In this document: positions 1 to 12,526 of the stretch, one piece after another
Layout of the letters: each line of letters starts with the position of its first letter
Position numbering within the stretch: the stretch's first letter is position 1
Assembly (NCBI GenBank): GCA_030015575.1
Contig: JASDDO010000001.1
Span: 140,511,988-140,575,987 of the forward strand
From: Agapanthus africanus
Taxonomy: Eukaryota; Streptophyta; Magnoliopsida; Asparagales; Amaryllidaceae
Direction: 5' to 3'
Length of the DNA: 64,000 nucleotides
Notes under the pieces: generated by a model
The model's database searches: none
The model's input: only the letters and a program-made list of their open reading frames with translations
Told to the model about the DNA's origin: nothing
Position numbers and translations under genes: made by a program

Positions 1-945
1 CAAAAGATAGAAATCTGTACAGGTTTGAAAAATCACGTTATCATTATAGTTTCTCTACATAAATATTCAGCCCTTAGTATATAGATGTCAATTATGGGAT
101 ACCATTGCTCATATCATGATACTACTATGTAAAATTCCTGAAGTAAATAGTTAGATGTAGAGATTCAAGATAATTGTTTCAATAAGTCAAGACTTCAGTT
201 CATGGAAAGTGACTCGGATCCAATCTTCTTCGCGTACACTCATTTGATTACTTCTAATTATTTGATCCCTTGTTGAAGTGCTGAGTTCCATCACCTTTCA
301 AACTCCCTCGTATTGGATTAAATGCATTTGCAAACAAATGGAAAACCTCGACTTGCAAATGTTGGAGTATTTTGACACCAATTACAACAAGGGTTACACT
401 CCCATTTAAGTCCTTGGGTACACCTCATGGTAAGCAGTGAAGATTTTAATAATAAAGCATTCTTATCTAGAAACTAGTTTAGGAATTAAGTACATAACCC
501 ACTTCTGTTTTCAAATCATTACATCCATGCTCCAATGTGGTCAACGAATTCTCTGTATCAAATGGTTTAGATTAGGCTGGTCAAACAATTCGAGGTTCTA
601 CCATTTATCAAGAGGGAAATGCTGAACTTCGGCGGATGCTGATCATTTTTATATAATCTTAGATGAACAAAAAATATGCAAGACCGTAAGCAATCATTAA
701 AATTTAACGCAGAAAGATTAAATTGCGCACCACTAAACTTTAACTAAAACGCGATTCTTCAAAATTTTCAAGCTATCTAAAGAGGCTCCCCTAAAACAAA
801 ACTTTTTTAAACAATAAGGCAGATCTAGGTCGAATTAAATCACAAGGAGCACTAAAATCACTAAAATTCAACACATTTGAAAACCAAATCTTTTCGCTAC
901 CCCAATTTCAAATCAATTCAAAATCCCAAATTTACAGAAGCTTAC
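1..945 (-). other. no gene recognised; probable first intron of the palmitoyltransferase gene
   Basis: AT-rich sequence lying 3' (minus strand) of a splice donor at 945-941. I looked on the minus strand for the next expected exon of a plant DHHC acyltransferase (a W-S-Y-F transmembrane stretch, then the Cys-rich DHHC domain) and did not find it. The intron may therefore run past the left edge, or the rest of the gene may be missing. Short ORFs here look like noise. Confidence 0.4.
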
Positions 946-1146
946 CAAGATATGAAACACGACGAGCACGGCGATGGCGAGGGCGGCGTCGAGGCCGCCG
1001 TGGAAAACATGCGGGCCCCACACGATGACGACGACGGCGTAGTATGTAATGGCGGCGAGGGCGAGGATGAGCACGATCATCAAGTAGCCGAGGGATCTGA
1101 GGGCGGAGCAGAAACGGAAGGGGTTGATTTGACGGCAGCAGTCCAT
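946..1146 (-). CDS. first coding exon of a DHHC-type protein S-acyltransferase (PAT13/PAT14-like)
   Basis: The exon reads from ATG (1146-1144) through about 67 codons to a TCTTG|GTAAG donor at 946/945. The peptide has a short N-terminal Cys-containing stretch, the motif F-R-F-C-S-A-L-R-S-L-G, a hydrophobic segment at about residues 20-40, a loop containing G-G-L-D, and a second hydrophobic segment at about residues 52-67 ending F-H-I-L. The order FCxALRxLG, TYYAVV, GGLD, FHxL is what I know from the N-terminus of plant PAT13/PAT14 proteins, Golgi or vesicle membrane enzymes that transfer palmitate to Cys of target proteins. The catalytic DHHC domain lies in later exons that are not in the window. 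The exon is GC-rich, unlike its surroundings. The call rests on resemblance remembered, not searched. A longer ORF on the opposite strand is a shadow of it. Confidence 0.7.
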
Positions 1147-1529
1147 GGCGGAGACGGCGGCGGTGACCGGAACAGCCGGTTCCAGATCTCCGCCGGTGAG
1201 CTCACCGCTGCCAAACGACTGAAACGAGGCGGGAGTCGGTGACTGTAAGAGCGTGGATCAGGATTTACTGCTATATGCTGCTTCGTTTAGGCATTTTATG
1301 CACGTGGGTCAAGGTGTCTAACGGGGGCGGCCCGGCCCGGCCCGGCCAAATTTGAATTAGGCCTCAGGTTTTTTTTAGGCTGGGGACGGTCAAATTCTTG
1401 GGATGGATTTTTTTTAATTGGACGGGTATTTTAATAAAGAGGGAAATTTGAATTAAATTGGGGTTTGTAAAATTCTCTAAAAACCTCTAACTCAAAATTA
1501 TACATTTCTATACTCATAATCCAAAACTC

Positions 1530-1537
1530 TATAAATA
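1530..1537 (+). promoter_or_regulatory. probable TATA box of the hAT transposase gene
   Basis: TATAAATA in a CTCTATAAATACC context, typical of plant core promoters, about 255 bp upstream of the transposase ATG at 1791. A C-rich and T-rich leader follows. The GGCCC-repeat stretch at about 1325-1349 upstream resembles the GC-rich subterminal ends of plant hAT elements, but the matching right end is not in the window, so the element's left boundary is not fixed. Confidence 0.45.
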
Positions 1538-1790
1538 CCTATCCACACTTCTCATTATTCTCACAATCCGCAACAACAAAATTTTTATCTCCTAACCATT
1601 CTTTTTAATTTTCGAGAAGTTTGCTATTAAAATTGGAATCACGCAATCTTCATTTCCACAGTCTCAATCTTCACTTCAGTTTCACTAATTTGATTCTGCT
1701 ATTTGGAATCAGGTTTTTTATTGATTATATATTTTTCTCGTATATATTTTATCATCTCTCTTTCTCTGTTACTAATATTTTTAATTAAGA

Positions 1791-3235
1791 ATGTCAGACT
1801 CATCTTCACAAGATAACAAGGTTGTTTCATTTTCACGGAGACGTTCATTTCAAATCGATATGGATTCACAAGAGAAACAGAAATTAACCAATATACTGCA
1901 AACTAATTTTGATTTTTATTCTCCTAACTATGAATTTTCTAATTATAAGATCTCTGCTGCTTTATAAAGTAATGTCCCTGAAAAAGTTCCTACTCCTACC
2001 ATTCTTGAAGCAAGAATTTATGCCTCTAAAGATAAAAGAGCTAAAACTTCTGATGTTTGGAAATATTTTGTAGTACAAACAGTTGCAGCTAAAGGCGAGC
2101 GGACAGTTTGCACTCATTGCCATGTAGATTTTACTTGTGTCATTTCAGGTGGAACTGCCCATCTAAAAAGACATTTAATCAAACACGAAAAGGCTGATTC
2201 AAGGCAAACGACTCTAAATATGTCGTCTAATTCTTTAATTAGTTTTTCTTATTCAGAAGATACTAATAGAAGAGAACTTGCAAAATATGTCATACATGCT
2301 GAACAACCATTTGGTTTTGTAGAAAACGAAAAGTTTGATAGATCGGTAAAAAATACATATAATCCGGCATTTCAAAGAGTACTCAGTACAACACTTAGAA
2401 GTGATATTTTAAAAAGATTTCATGATGGTAAAACCAATTTGATTGATATTTTTGCAATCTTAAGAGTAAAATTGTATTAACTTCTGATTTTTGGACTACA
2501 AAATGGGGTATGATTTATATTTGTGTTACTGCACATTTCATTGATAATGATTGGATTTTACATAAAAGAATTATTGGTTTTTCAAAATTGGAGCATCCAC
2601 ATAGTGGGAATAATTTAAGTAATTGTGTTTGACTACTGTAAGCGAATATAATATTCAAAATAAAATATTTTCTGTTAGTTTTGATAATGCTACTAATAAT
2701 AATTCTGTTATAGAAATTTTAAAAAATAATTTAAATCCTTTTTTGAATGGAGAATTATTTCATCAAAAATGTGCATGCCATGTATTAAATTTAATTGTGC
2801 ATTATGGTCTTACTATAATCGATTCTCATTTAGCGAAACTTAAAAATGCAATGATGTTTATTGAAACTTCTGGACCCCGAAAGTAGATTTTTAAGCAAAC
2901 GTGTACCCAATTAAATTTAAAATTTAGATCTTTCAAATTCAACATTTCAACTAGATGGAATTCCACTTATGGGATGTTGAAATGTGTTTTAAAATATCGG
3001 GAGCCCATTGCTTTATTTTATGAGGAACAAATGCCCAATAATAATTTAGAGCATTATGATTGGTTTGTCTGTGAATATATTTTGAAATTTTTAGAAATAT
3101 TTTACAATGTAACCAAATGTTTATCTGGTGTTTATTACCCTGCTACATGTTTAGCAGTAGAACGGTTATTTTATATTAGTAAGATCATTAATAAGCATGT
3201 AATTGATTCTGAAAGTGCATTTGCCGGAATGTTAC
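1791..3235 (+). pseudogene. hAT-family transposase relic with BED zinc finger, interrupted by element A
   Basis: Reading from ATG 1791 there is an in-frame TAA near 1964, then an open stretch to about 2480. A frameshift follows, and the hAT pattern L-T-S-D-F-W-T then I-C-V-T-A-H-F-I-D-x-D-W continues in another frame at about 2475-2630. Further fragments lie at 2623-2886 (FSVSFDNATNN...HQKCACHVLNLIV) and 2974-3239 (YREPIALFYEEQ). A BED-type zinc finger (C-x2-C, then H-x4-H within GGTAHLKRHLIKHE) is readable at about 2037-2217. These are hallmarks of plant hAT (RICESLEEPER/Ac-like) transposases, which cut and paste DNA elements with 8-bp target duplications. The C-terminal dimerisation region is absent because element A inserted at 3236. 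With its stop and frameshifts the gene cannot make the enzyme. Confidence 0.88.
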
Positions 3236-6200
3236 TGTAACGCTTTGAAAATTCGTATAGATTAATTTCGTGTTAATTAGCGAAAATACGTGTTTTCGTA
3301 AAAACCTAGTTAATAATTATTTTCCACATAAACATGAATTTATCTATTTGAAGATGTGAATATGTGTATAATTGTTTTTTATTAGTTAACATTTAAATTA
3401 TTGTTTACTTAATTATCTATTTTACTTATTTATTAATTACTAAATTATTTCCTTAAAACACGCACACACACACATTTTGTGTAACCCTAAGTTAATATTT
3501 GTTTTAACAACCATGACAACTTAATTCCTTTAAAAAAAATGTAACATGCACTTCTTTCTTTCCTCTCAAAAGTTCTAGACTTTTATTTTTTTATAAAATG
3601 GAAAAGAAATGGAAAATTGGGGTATGAGGCATTTATTGCATGGTGTGGCTCATTTTTCTCTCTCTACTCTCTAGAACTCTCTTCCTCTCTCAACTAGGCA
3701 GCCACCCCTCTTCCTCCTCCATTTTTCTTTGGTTTAATCTCTCTACCTCACATACAAATCCCTCAAAACTTCCCAAAATCAAATCTAAACACTTAAAATC
3801 AAATCTTTTATTTGTTCTTGAGGCATGATTTCAGTTTGGAAGGCAAGAATCTCAAGTTTGAATCACTTCCATCTTCCCTTGAGGTATAAAGCCTAACTTA
3901 AGTATTCATTTGCTAAACTTTTGGTTTATTAAGCTTAATTTGTTGGTTAAGTGGTAATTTAATGCAAGTTTTGAGATTTATGAGGAGATTATGATAAGCT
4001 AGGGTTTTTATGTCTTAAATAGGGTAATTAAGAGTAGTTAGTGTCTAATAAACCAATTCTTTCTACAAGTTTACACTAAAATATCTTAATGTCACTAATT
4101 AGTGTTTTAAAATGGTTTTTAATCAAGTTTTAGGATATTATGAATCTGCTATTACTGTGGTGGTTTTTAGAACAAACAAACATATACTGTAGACTATACT
4201 TTATGTTAGAAGTGTAATGTAGAAATCTGGACCCGTTTCACCCTACTTGACCCGGTGAGAACCCTAATTTTTCCGATGTGGCCGGCCCATTTTGGGAATT
4301 AGATGTTGAAATTTTGCAGGTAGTTGTCTGTAGGAATTTAATGAGGTTTGGTCTTACTTGTTTTTTCTTGTTTCTGCTCCAGATAAAATCTGGGACCAAT
4401 TATCTATATTTGGTGTGCTGTGTCTTGCGCGATACGTACGATACGAGTCGTGGCCTGGTGTGTCTGGGATAACAGCCAGATCGGGATGGTTTTGAGTGAT
4501 ATTATACATGTCTTGTGCACCAAGTGCATACGTATTCTTACTTGTGGCGTTAATTCTTTCGTATCGTTGTCTTTGCATTTTATCGAATGTTTAACTTTCT
4601 ATATTGATATTTGTACGATTCTAGGATCGTTTGCGGAGACATCGGACGCGGCACGGAAAGGAAAAGCGGTGATTGGATCAGACTAGCTGAAGCGTTCCGG
4701 TGAGTAGATGTACACATCTACGGGAAAATCGTCTGGATGGCGCAAGGTGCCCGATAGTTAGAATTTCTATTAGTACTTGCATTTATATGCGTAGTTCCTA
4801 GTTATTCATCTCGTTGCATCGTATCATCTTTTATATATGTGTGATATCATCTTATAGGACACTTGCACCATTACCATTGGTTTATGCTGCACGGGCACTA
4901 TTCATGTGGACACACACACCTTAGTAATTGCTATGCCACGAACACTATATAACTTGTTTAAATCAGAATCTAAAACAATTGCACCATATTTGATTTGTAA
5001 ACCTGTACTTGTATATTCAATTCATCAGGATGGATACGTAGGATTGCTAGTCATATGCTTATACCTCATTGCATCATCGTTCATGCATAGTTTTCTAGTC
5101 ATACGTCGTATTTCATATTGTTGATACCATAGGCATTCATCATAGCCGACATGTGTATATATGGTGATTTTGCTTGAGAATTTCAGTATTTATGAGATTT
5201 ATGGATTTTGGAGAAACCGCAAGGATTTTAAGAACGTATTATCATTTGAAAGTAAAAATTTGCGATTTTTTCGTGATATGATGTGTGTGGCGTCCACTAT
5301 GGGTTTTCTCGGTTCTTGAGCGGTATCATACACCCGATTCGAGGAAGAGGATGAACCGTCTGCGGGTGCCTGGTGGACCCGGTGCGGTACCCCGGGGCAA
5401 GATGGTCGCAGATGATGGCGTTGAGCCCGGCAGGGGAGCACTGCCGACCGGTTATTTGTGACGCGGCAGATATCCGGAGGATACCGACTTAGTCGTGAGA
5501 TTTGATGATATGTGCCAGTCCGGATTGCCAGAGCCCGAGATATTGAGATATTGATACATTGAGGTATTGAGACTTGAGATGTCGAGACATTGAGATATTC
5601 ATATTTAGTGTCGATACTTGACCCGGATTTCTATTGATTTCATTGATGATACTACAGTTAAATTACAGAAGTTTTACTAAGATAAGAATACAGAGTTTCT
5701 CGTACTAAACATATTCAAATCTCGTGTTGATTATGCATTCATGTTGCATACATACTAGTGCATCGCATCACATTAGTATATATAGGCTGTAATGAAATTG
5801 CGTGCATGCTTACGATAGCCTTATTAGATGTTACTTATTATTCATGAGCTGGCAACTCACCTCCGTTGTGCCACAGTATTTTGCAGGTCCGACCCATCAG
5901 CACAGTAGCGGCGGGCGCACTTTCTCATTTTGTTCCTTTTGCTTGGACTTGCGGCATTGCTTGTAGGTGTGTTGCGAGAATATGTTATCCCATCATGTAT
6001 ATTATTTGTATCTAGTATACTCCATCTACCCTTATATATTTGACTAGACGGTGAGACTCATGAGACTTGTATTTGTGGTGTTTGGTGTCGATGCTCACTT
6101 GAGCCGACGTGGTATTTTCTTATTTCTTGCTTTATGATGCTTATTGTGCACTTTTGATATACATGTGCATGTGGTTGTGTTTCCGCCATCGGTGAAAAGC

Positions 6201-6499
6201 TAGCTCCCACTTGGGGACACCTTTATTCATTATTCATATGTATTTTCATGTGTTGTACCTGTTTTAGGGCCAGTATTTACAAAGGAGACTCTGCCGCAAT
6301 TTTCGGGAAAATATGATGTTGCGTTTAAATGTTTAATGCTACTTATTTTGATAAAACCACTTGCTTTAAACAAGTTTTCCTTCACTCTATTTATTAAATG
6401 GTTTAGTTTTCTGGACTTTGGTTTACTTAGATTACGTTGCGCCTTGAGACGTTTCGTAATTTAAGTGCCAGTCACGTTCCGTACCTTCGGGTCGTGACA
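3236..6499 (+). repeat. 5' LTR of element A
   Basis: Starts TGTAACGC and ends GTCGTGACA four bases before the primer site, 3264 bp. Its first ~2400 bp are repeated at 59198-61615. It holds a short AC-dinucleotide run near 3461-3475 and a CT-rich stretch near 3655-3720. The short ORFs inside it are not genes. Confidence 0.88.
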
Positions 6500-6503
6500 A
6501 AGT

Positions 6504-6515
6504 TGGTATCAGAGC
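6504..6515 (+). other. primer-binding site of element A (initiator-Met tRNA type)
   Basis: TGGTATCAGAGC, the usual plant retrotransposon primer site complementary to the 3' end of initiator Met-tRNA, four bases after the 5' LTR end. Confidence 0.88.
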
Positions 6516-6737
6516 GATAGGTTTTACCTTCTGAGTGTAGGATGACCCTTAGTAGATGGAGTAGATGACTTAAGCAGAGTGACGTAGCGTGCGTATGTTC
6601 CGCGGCATACTTACGATAAGGTACTCCGCCTAAGTGACCTTAGGATATATATTTACCTGTATTTCCTTCCTTGAAACCGGAAATCCTTTGATTTGATCGC
6701 AATGTTCCTATCAATCCTGTTTGTTGTTCCAGCAACT

Positions 6738-6779
6738 ATGCCGCCGGAGACTGCGAGGGTTGCTGCCAGGGATGAGATC
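6738..6779 (+). pseudogene. gag N-terminus of element A, cut by insertion B
   Basis: ATG followed by about 14 codons (MPPETARVAARDEI), about 220 nt after the primer site. The frame is broken at 6780 by the LTR of element B. Gag coding similar in style resumes at 36474. The short N-terminus starting M-P-P is common in Tekay/Del gag proteins, which form the virus-like particle. Confidence 0.6.
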
Positions 6780-8883
6780 TGTAAGTACACGGTAGCGTCC
6801 CGGCCGTCTAACAGACGCCAAATGTGGAACAAAAACATTTTAACTAGCGCTATCGTATACTATAACCCAGATCTGCCATTAAAGCTAAACTAACAAACTA
6901 CAAAGTGGGTAGAAATGTTATACCGAACGATCCGAGTCCTTCGGTCTTCAACCATCATCCCACGCTTTGTTGCGGCTGCTCCGATCTCCTGAATCTCCAG
7001 TCTTCTCGTCCAGGTGGCACCACGTCGACTGATCTTTAAACGGGCTCCCGCCTCTGAACCGAGGCAACTCGATCATCAAGTTTGCTAAAAGAGATGATCA
7101 AGATTGATGTAGAGAATGAGTAGAACATTTTGTCTCGTTACGTCCAATGCTATGGACGAACGGTTAATGAAGTTGCCTTTTGGATTCAAATGAAATGAGA
7201 AATGAATATATGAAATTTCCATGAAGCCAAAACCATAGTCTTTTTCTTTTGCAATTCCTTCATACACTCTCAAATGAGAGGGCCGGCCAATATATCATGA
7301 GGAAAGGGGTGAGTGTAGGAACTAGTGAGGGTGACCATAAGCAAGGATACTTATCACTTCATTAAAGAAAGAATGACTCACAAATGACACCTTGCACAAA
7401 CACATTTAATGCAAGAATGAGTCATTTAACCTAGTCACCATTCTATTAATGCAAATGAATGAGTCACAAGCCTAGTCACTAATCTAGAAACTTCCACACA
7501 CATGATTCACTCTCATGAAGAAAAGATAAATCCGTATTAAACCGAATGTTTAATACGGGTGATAGAAAACTGGAAACTGGCAACTTCCAAAAGCGATCCT
7601 GAAACGAATTTCAGGATAACCCCGTAACAGTATAAACATACTCACATTTGTATTACGACCGAATACAAATGCAACTGAGACAAAGATATTATATCTACAC
7701 AGTATAATACTCGGATTCGGCTTAAACCAAAGCCCACCAGTATTATCTGCCCGAAATATGACACGTGCGTAAACGCACGTGCATTTTCCGAACCCTGCCA
7801 TAAAACCATACGGCCTCTACAACGTTTCGCCCGAACTTAGGAAACTGTATGTGGGGGACTCTAATGACCCATCAATACACTGGCACTGGGTATAACCACT
7901 AGCACGTCAGAGGTACTAACTGTACGTAACGGTTGCCTATGTATTGATTGGAAGGGAAGCTGACGAGCGAACTCATCAAGAAACCCTACTGAGCCTAACA
8001 GTGACAATATACATACAGTCCGGTCCGTTCGTCTATGAGTATCGCATATCGGCCTAGGGGGATGGTAACGTCAGACCCCCAATAGCGGTATAAGTCGTGT
8101 CAGAGAATAGCCCAGAACACCCTGAGATACTACTGGAGTACCTACCAGTAAATCTCCTGCCTCGGCCGAGGGTTTTGTGTAATGGCTCTCCTAAACACAG
8201 CGCGATCTCACCCCCAATACCGGGAGAGACGAATCCCCTGCCGATCCGCTCACTTGCCTCCATGTGGCTCGGGACTGTACCCAAAAAAGACCTGTTTGCA
8301 CGACTCCTTTGAGCCGTGGTAGGGTAGAAATCAAAGCAGAGTGGGAACTCACACGAGACAAATGACGACCTCAGGTCGATGAACTAACCTGTACACATGT
8401 CACCAGGGAACTGCTATCTGATGCTAGGTATAATACCAACTAGCAGGTTCCCGACGAGTCCTGTCCGGTGTACTCATAACCCAATGAGCACCTGTATACA
8501 TCTTAGGTGAACCAACTGACACCAATGGCTTGTGAGACCGGCCACCGCCCCTCGTCGGGGTCTCGACTGTATACACTAGTCTACTCTGGAGTATCGATGC
8601 CCTGTCTCGAAACTCCCACGACTAGGGACACTTTAAGGATGTGCTTACAGACCCCAGCTCCCACGTATATGATCACCATCATACTGCCGGCAGTCAAGCA
8701 AGAATCTTATGGGCTCTATCAACATGCAATAGCGAACTAAAGCATGTATACAATGATAAAGACAAACCAGATAGTATACTATCATCTCGAGCAAGACTGT
8801 CATATCGGTATAGGTCCTGCCTCAATCATTGCAATCATGTACCTGCGTTCCAATAATTGACTTTGAGGGCACTATATCCAACA
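6780..8883 (-). repeat. 3' LTR of element B
   Basis: 2104 bp, TGTAAGTACACGG ... TATATCCAACA on the plus strand; on the minus strand it starts TGTTGGATAT. Matched by the interrupted right LTR. Short ORFs inside have near-identical partners in the right LTR and are not genes. Confidence 0.88.
7532..7781 (-). other. hairpin cluster in element B LTR
   Basis: Perfect inverted repeats in 250 bp: CCGTATTAAAC pairs across 5 nt (7532-7558), ATCCTGAAA across 4 nt (7596-7617), CATTTGTATT across 7 nt (7645-7671), and CACGTGCGT across 2 nt (7762-7781). A short AGATAT/ATATCT pair lies between them. The last one contains two CACGTG G-boxes. The cluster is repeated in the right LTR at about 15290-15525. Confidence 0.8.
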
Positions 8884-8898
8884 ATCTCCCACTTGCAC
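8884..8898 (-). other. polypurine tract of element B
   Basis: Minus-strand GTGCAAGTGGGAGAT directly next to the LTR end; the same sequence occurs in C, D and E. Confidence 0.85.
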
Positions 8899-11800
8899 TT
8901 AAGGCTAATTATTGCGATGTCGCATACTCACAGCCCGTGTGATACCGAACACCCAACTCCTCTACTAATCAGTTTCACAAAGCTCGTTTGTAAAACTATT
9001 GTGTTCGAGAAATAGCCTTAGTGAGTGGATCCGCCCTGATGTTTCTTTCTATGTCTCTCTTATTCTCAAGTTCGCAGAGAAACGCCATCTCCCGAATCGA
9101 GTAATACCTGTCTTAGAATATGTCTGGATATCTGATGGGACCTAGTTCATAAATGAACTCCAAATCCAAACTTCTTAGACTGTATCGATAACTGAACCTA
9201 ATCAGTATCCAGCACCAAGCCTCCCACAGTATCCTCTTGGACCATCTGTCCATAATACTGTCCCTCATCAGAGGAAAAAACTATAACTCTGACAATCACT
9301 CTGTCATTCATGTCACCTTTGAAGCCTGGAATGATAACCGTCTCCCGAAGGAGGCTGCCGTCATCAAATCCATAGAACATGCACTTATGTTCTAAAACTG
9401 CTTCCTTATGTTTCTTCAGGATTGGATTAATATAAACTTATCGCATCTAGTGCAAAAACAACATCTGGTGTGGTACTTGATATCTCACGATTGACTCAAT
9501 TGCCTAAGCGAGTGATCTGCCAATCATGCGCATCCCTCTCCTCTTTAGTCTTTAAGACACCTTTAGAGAGGGTGACCCCATCATCTGCAGGTACACCACC
9601 ATATCAGGAGTCATCTATTCTAAAATACTATTAGAATACTGTCAAAGTACCCACATTGGGAAGCTACCCAAATCTAGATCTAAAACCATAGATCTAGTAA
9701 CCAGAATGTCTGATATTATATCCATATCCTGTGTGGAGAAACAACTGTGCGACGACCACAGTACAACCGATCGTAGTATAGGAATTTTACTTCCTACTTT
9801 GTGTATGTCATCCAAATACCAGGACATCACACCTTACTACCTTCTTAACAGATCCATCTCCTATTCTGATGAAGTCAAACCTATGACTGTCATATCAAAA
9901 TTAGATGATCTATCTCCGCTATATTTGCTCAAGTCTATAAATAGACATAAGCTACTTGCTCACTATGCTTCTGCTGCTCCCACTGACTACGACAACCCTC
10001 TGGCAGAATAAAATATACGTGCACTTCTAAAGCTAGTTTAGAACGACGCTAAACTTATCCTCCTGCCGGGTCTCATAGTCTGGAATAACAGTAGTGTCAA
10101 GTCTGGGTAAACAAGAACCTCCCTGTCATCGTCTTTGAGGCTACCGGAGTACCTCTCGGGTGTCTGAGGTTACCCACCATATCTGCGGAGTGGCTATTGG
10201 AATGTCAAACCTGATTGAATATATAGGTCCTATTAAATTTTCCGTAATCGTTTGCGGTTCTTGAATTACTTCCAGTTCTACCATACTCCCACTACTGTTT
10301 TCTGAAAAAAAATCCATTTTACTAAAACTGTGGCGAGTCAAGAACAATATCACTATTGATCTTCCAAATGGTAGAATATCAACCCTCGACATAGCCCGGG
10401 TCAACCCACAAACTGCCATTACAGAAATGTGCCTTGAGTTATCCAGAGTCTGGTTTTAAGTATAAGCTGGACAACTCACCGTACCTTAACATCGTTAAGA
10501 TATGAACCATTCTATATCCAATATAGAAACTTTGGCACTTATTTAATTGGAACCAGATTCAAAAAATATGCAGCTATCTCCAGTGCATATCAACTTAATG
10601 GAGAGAGGCTAATCAGTATTACTCAACTTAGGAATCCATCCAATTATAAGTAATCTGAAAGAGAAATAAGTTTCTCAAAACCGTTACTATCATCTGAATA
10701 CCAATCACAAGAATCTATATCTTCGATCTCTTTGAAGAATCCCGATACTTGCGATATTTGGTTCTCTACTTTATTCTTATACCCATAACTTCTCAAAACT
10801 TAGACCTTGTATTTCTACGAAACACTTGTCTAAAATCTAGAGAAGTCATAAGTAAACAGAACATAGTACGAGGACCAACTCCTTTGTCCTGACGGACTTT
10901 GGACAACATACAATACTCTGTATAAGTCCGCTGAGTCGAATAACTCAAAACCTGTGCATCGTAGGTTAAAAACTGTACTTATGGTTAAGAATTACTCCGT
11001 TGTTCAATGCTCCTTATCCAATCGTATCTGATATAGGTAAATGTCACGGACATAATCTCAAAAAGTTATATCTCACTTTATAAAAATAAACGTATAGATA
11101 TATCATTTTGAAATTGGTGCACAACAACGGATATTCAAAACCAAATACATGCCGTCTGGCAAAAACTCAGGCGACTTCCTCAAATATTCAACAATTACAA
11201 CGAATTCCGATATAATGAGGATGATCACCTTATTCCCAATAACCTACTCCCACTCATCATCTGTAAAACTATACAGATATGAGAATAAAACCTGGTAAAT
11301 ACATACCCTGGAGTAAGTATCTAATCGGGAAATCAGTTTTCTTTTAACAATGCACTAAAACATGAAAATGTTTCGTAGGGGTATCCTGGTATTCTTAATA
11401 ATGCCTCTTCCATAATCCAATTCATGACTTTAACCATATATTTCATTTGCCATCTCACCAAATCCCTTTATTTGTCTTTATTCATTACCTTCTGTACACC
11501 ATCGTTAGGCTAAATGGTTTTCTTCCTTCCCTACCGTTCGGCACCAGCCTATGGTTTGGAGGAAGACTATCCAGTAAGCATAATAGGTGTACCCTTCTAA
11601 ACCAAGGAGTACTCGCAACTGGAGAGAAGGTGATGATAAAAGACAACTGAATAATACCTTATTCTATTTCTCCCGAACTGGGGAAAAAGCAAAGGTGAAA
11701 ATAGGAGTGGCGATGAAGTACGCGGTTTGGTCGTGAATGATAACAGTCGCAATTTACTTTACCCTCTTTCTAATCCCTTTATTTTGTCTTTAGTTATTAC

Positions 11801-12120
11801 CTTCTGTACACCCCACTTAGGCTAATTGGTTTTCTTCATTCCATACCTTTCGGCACCTGCCTATGGTTTGGAAGAAGACTATCCAATAAGCGTAATAGGT
11901 GTACCCTTCTAAACCAAGGAGCCCTCGCAACCTGAGAGAAGGTGATAATAAAAGACAACTGAATAAACCAATTCTATTTCTCCTGAACCTGGATCCATCC
12001 TCGAAGAAATCCCTTCGAGTTCGTATATAACCATACGATGGATCTATCCAATGGAAGTGGATGTCCGTAGTAATACGGGGTATTCTGAGAAATGCAAAGG
12101 GTAGAAGAAGGAGTGGCAAT
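8899..12120 (-). pseudogene. copia pol remnants of element B
   Basis: Collinear by eye with the intact polyprotein of D but full of stops and frameshifts. Readable pieces: the RNase H end near 8900-9130 (the same GTGAGTGGATCCGC stretch as in D), an RT fragment at 9642-9830 whose Y-L-D-D-I ... I-P-I-L-R-S-V matches D's YVDD region, and a linker corresponding to D's RRSGR-PPERY segment near 10141-10210. Integrase pieces between 10400 and 11300 are barely recognisable. The region is about 3.2 kb against 3.9 kb in D, so part (probably gag) is missing. No protein can be made. Confidence 0.75.
11457..11987 (-). repeat. internal direct repeat in element B, two ~220-bp copies
   Basis: Copy one is about 11457-11686, copy two about 11771-11987. 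Both contain TACCTTCTGTACACC, CCTATGGTTTGGA, GGTGTACCCTTCTAAACC and AAAAGACAACTGAATAA in the same order, with scattered differences. About 85 bp separate them. Not seen in C, D or E; a private tandem duplication. Confidence 0.85.
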
Positions 12121-12526
12121 GACTTTGCAACTTAGACAATCCAAAAGCCAGTATTTTAAGAAGGCTCGGTCAACTTGGTCACTGAGTCATAGTCTAGAGT
12201 CGGTCAATTGTCGCTGCCAAAGAGAGAGAGAAAAGAAACACTCTGCATGCACTCTAACCTAGATCAGAATGGTTATCATTTTATCTAATCAGGAAACCTC
12301 CCACTGTTACCTCAAATTCTCCTCCAAACCTGAAAGAAGAATTAGTCGGGATCATCCGAAGAGTAAACCAACTCATCAGTGAGAATCGGGATCCAACTAT
12401 CGTCGCATGATAACTTGATGGAAGCCACTCAAGTTATCACACTCCAGAAAGTATGCGCATACTTGGCAAGTTTTAGTTTTAGATTTGAAACCCCCGATGT
12501 GATTTTTACCTCATGCTCTTATGACC

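Noticed and set aside
181..460. Possible exon of an unrelated gene (open stretches on both strands)
   Set aside because: No motif I could recognise and no consistent splice sites; left as unannotated probable intron.
877..1242. 121-codon plus-strand ORF rich in Asp, Glu and Gly
   Set aside because: It is the antisense of the palmitoyltransferase exon; the minus-strand reading has a recognisable membrane-protein pattern and a splice donor.
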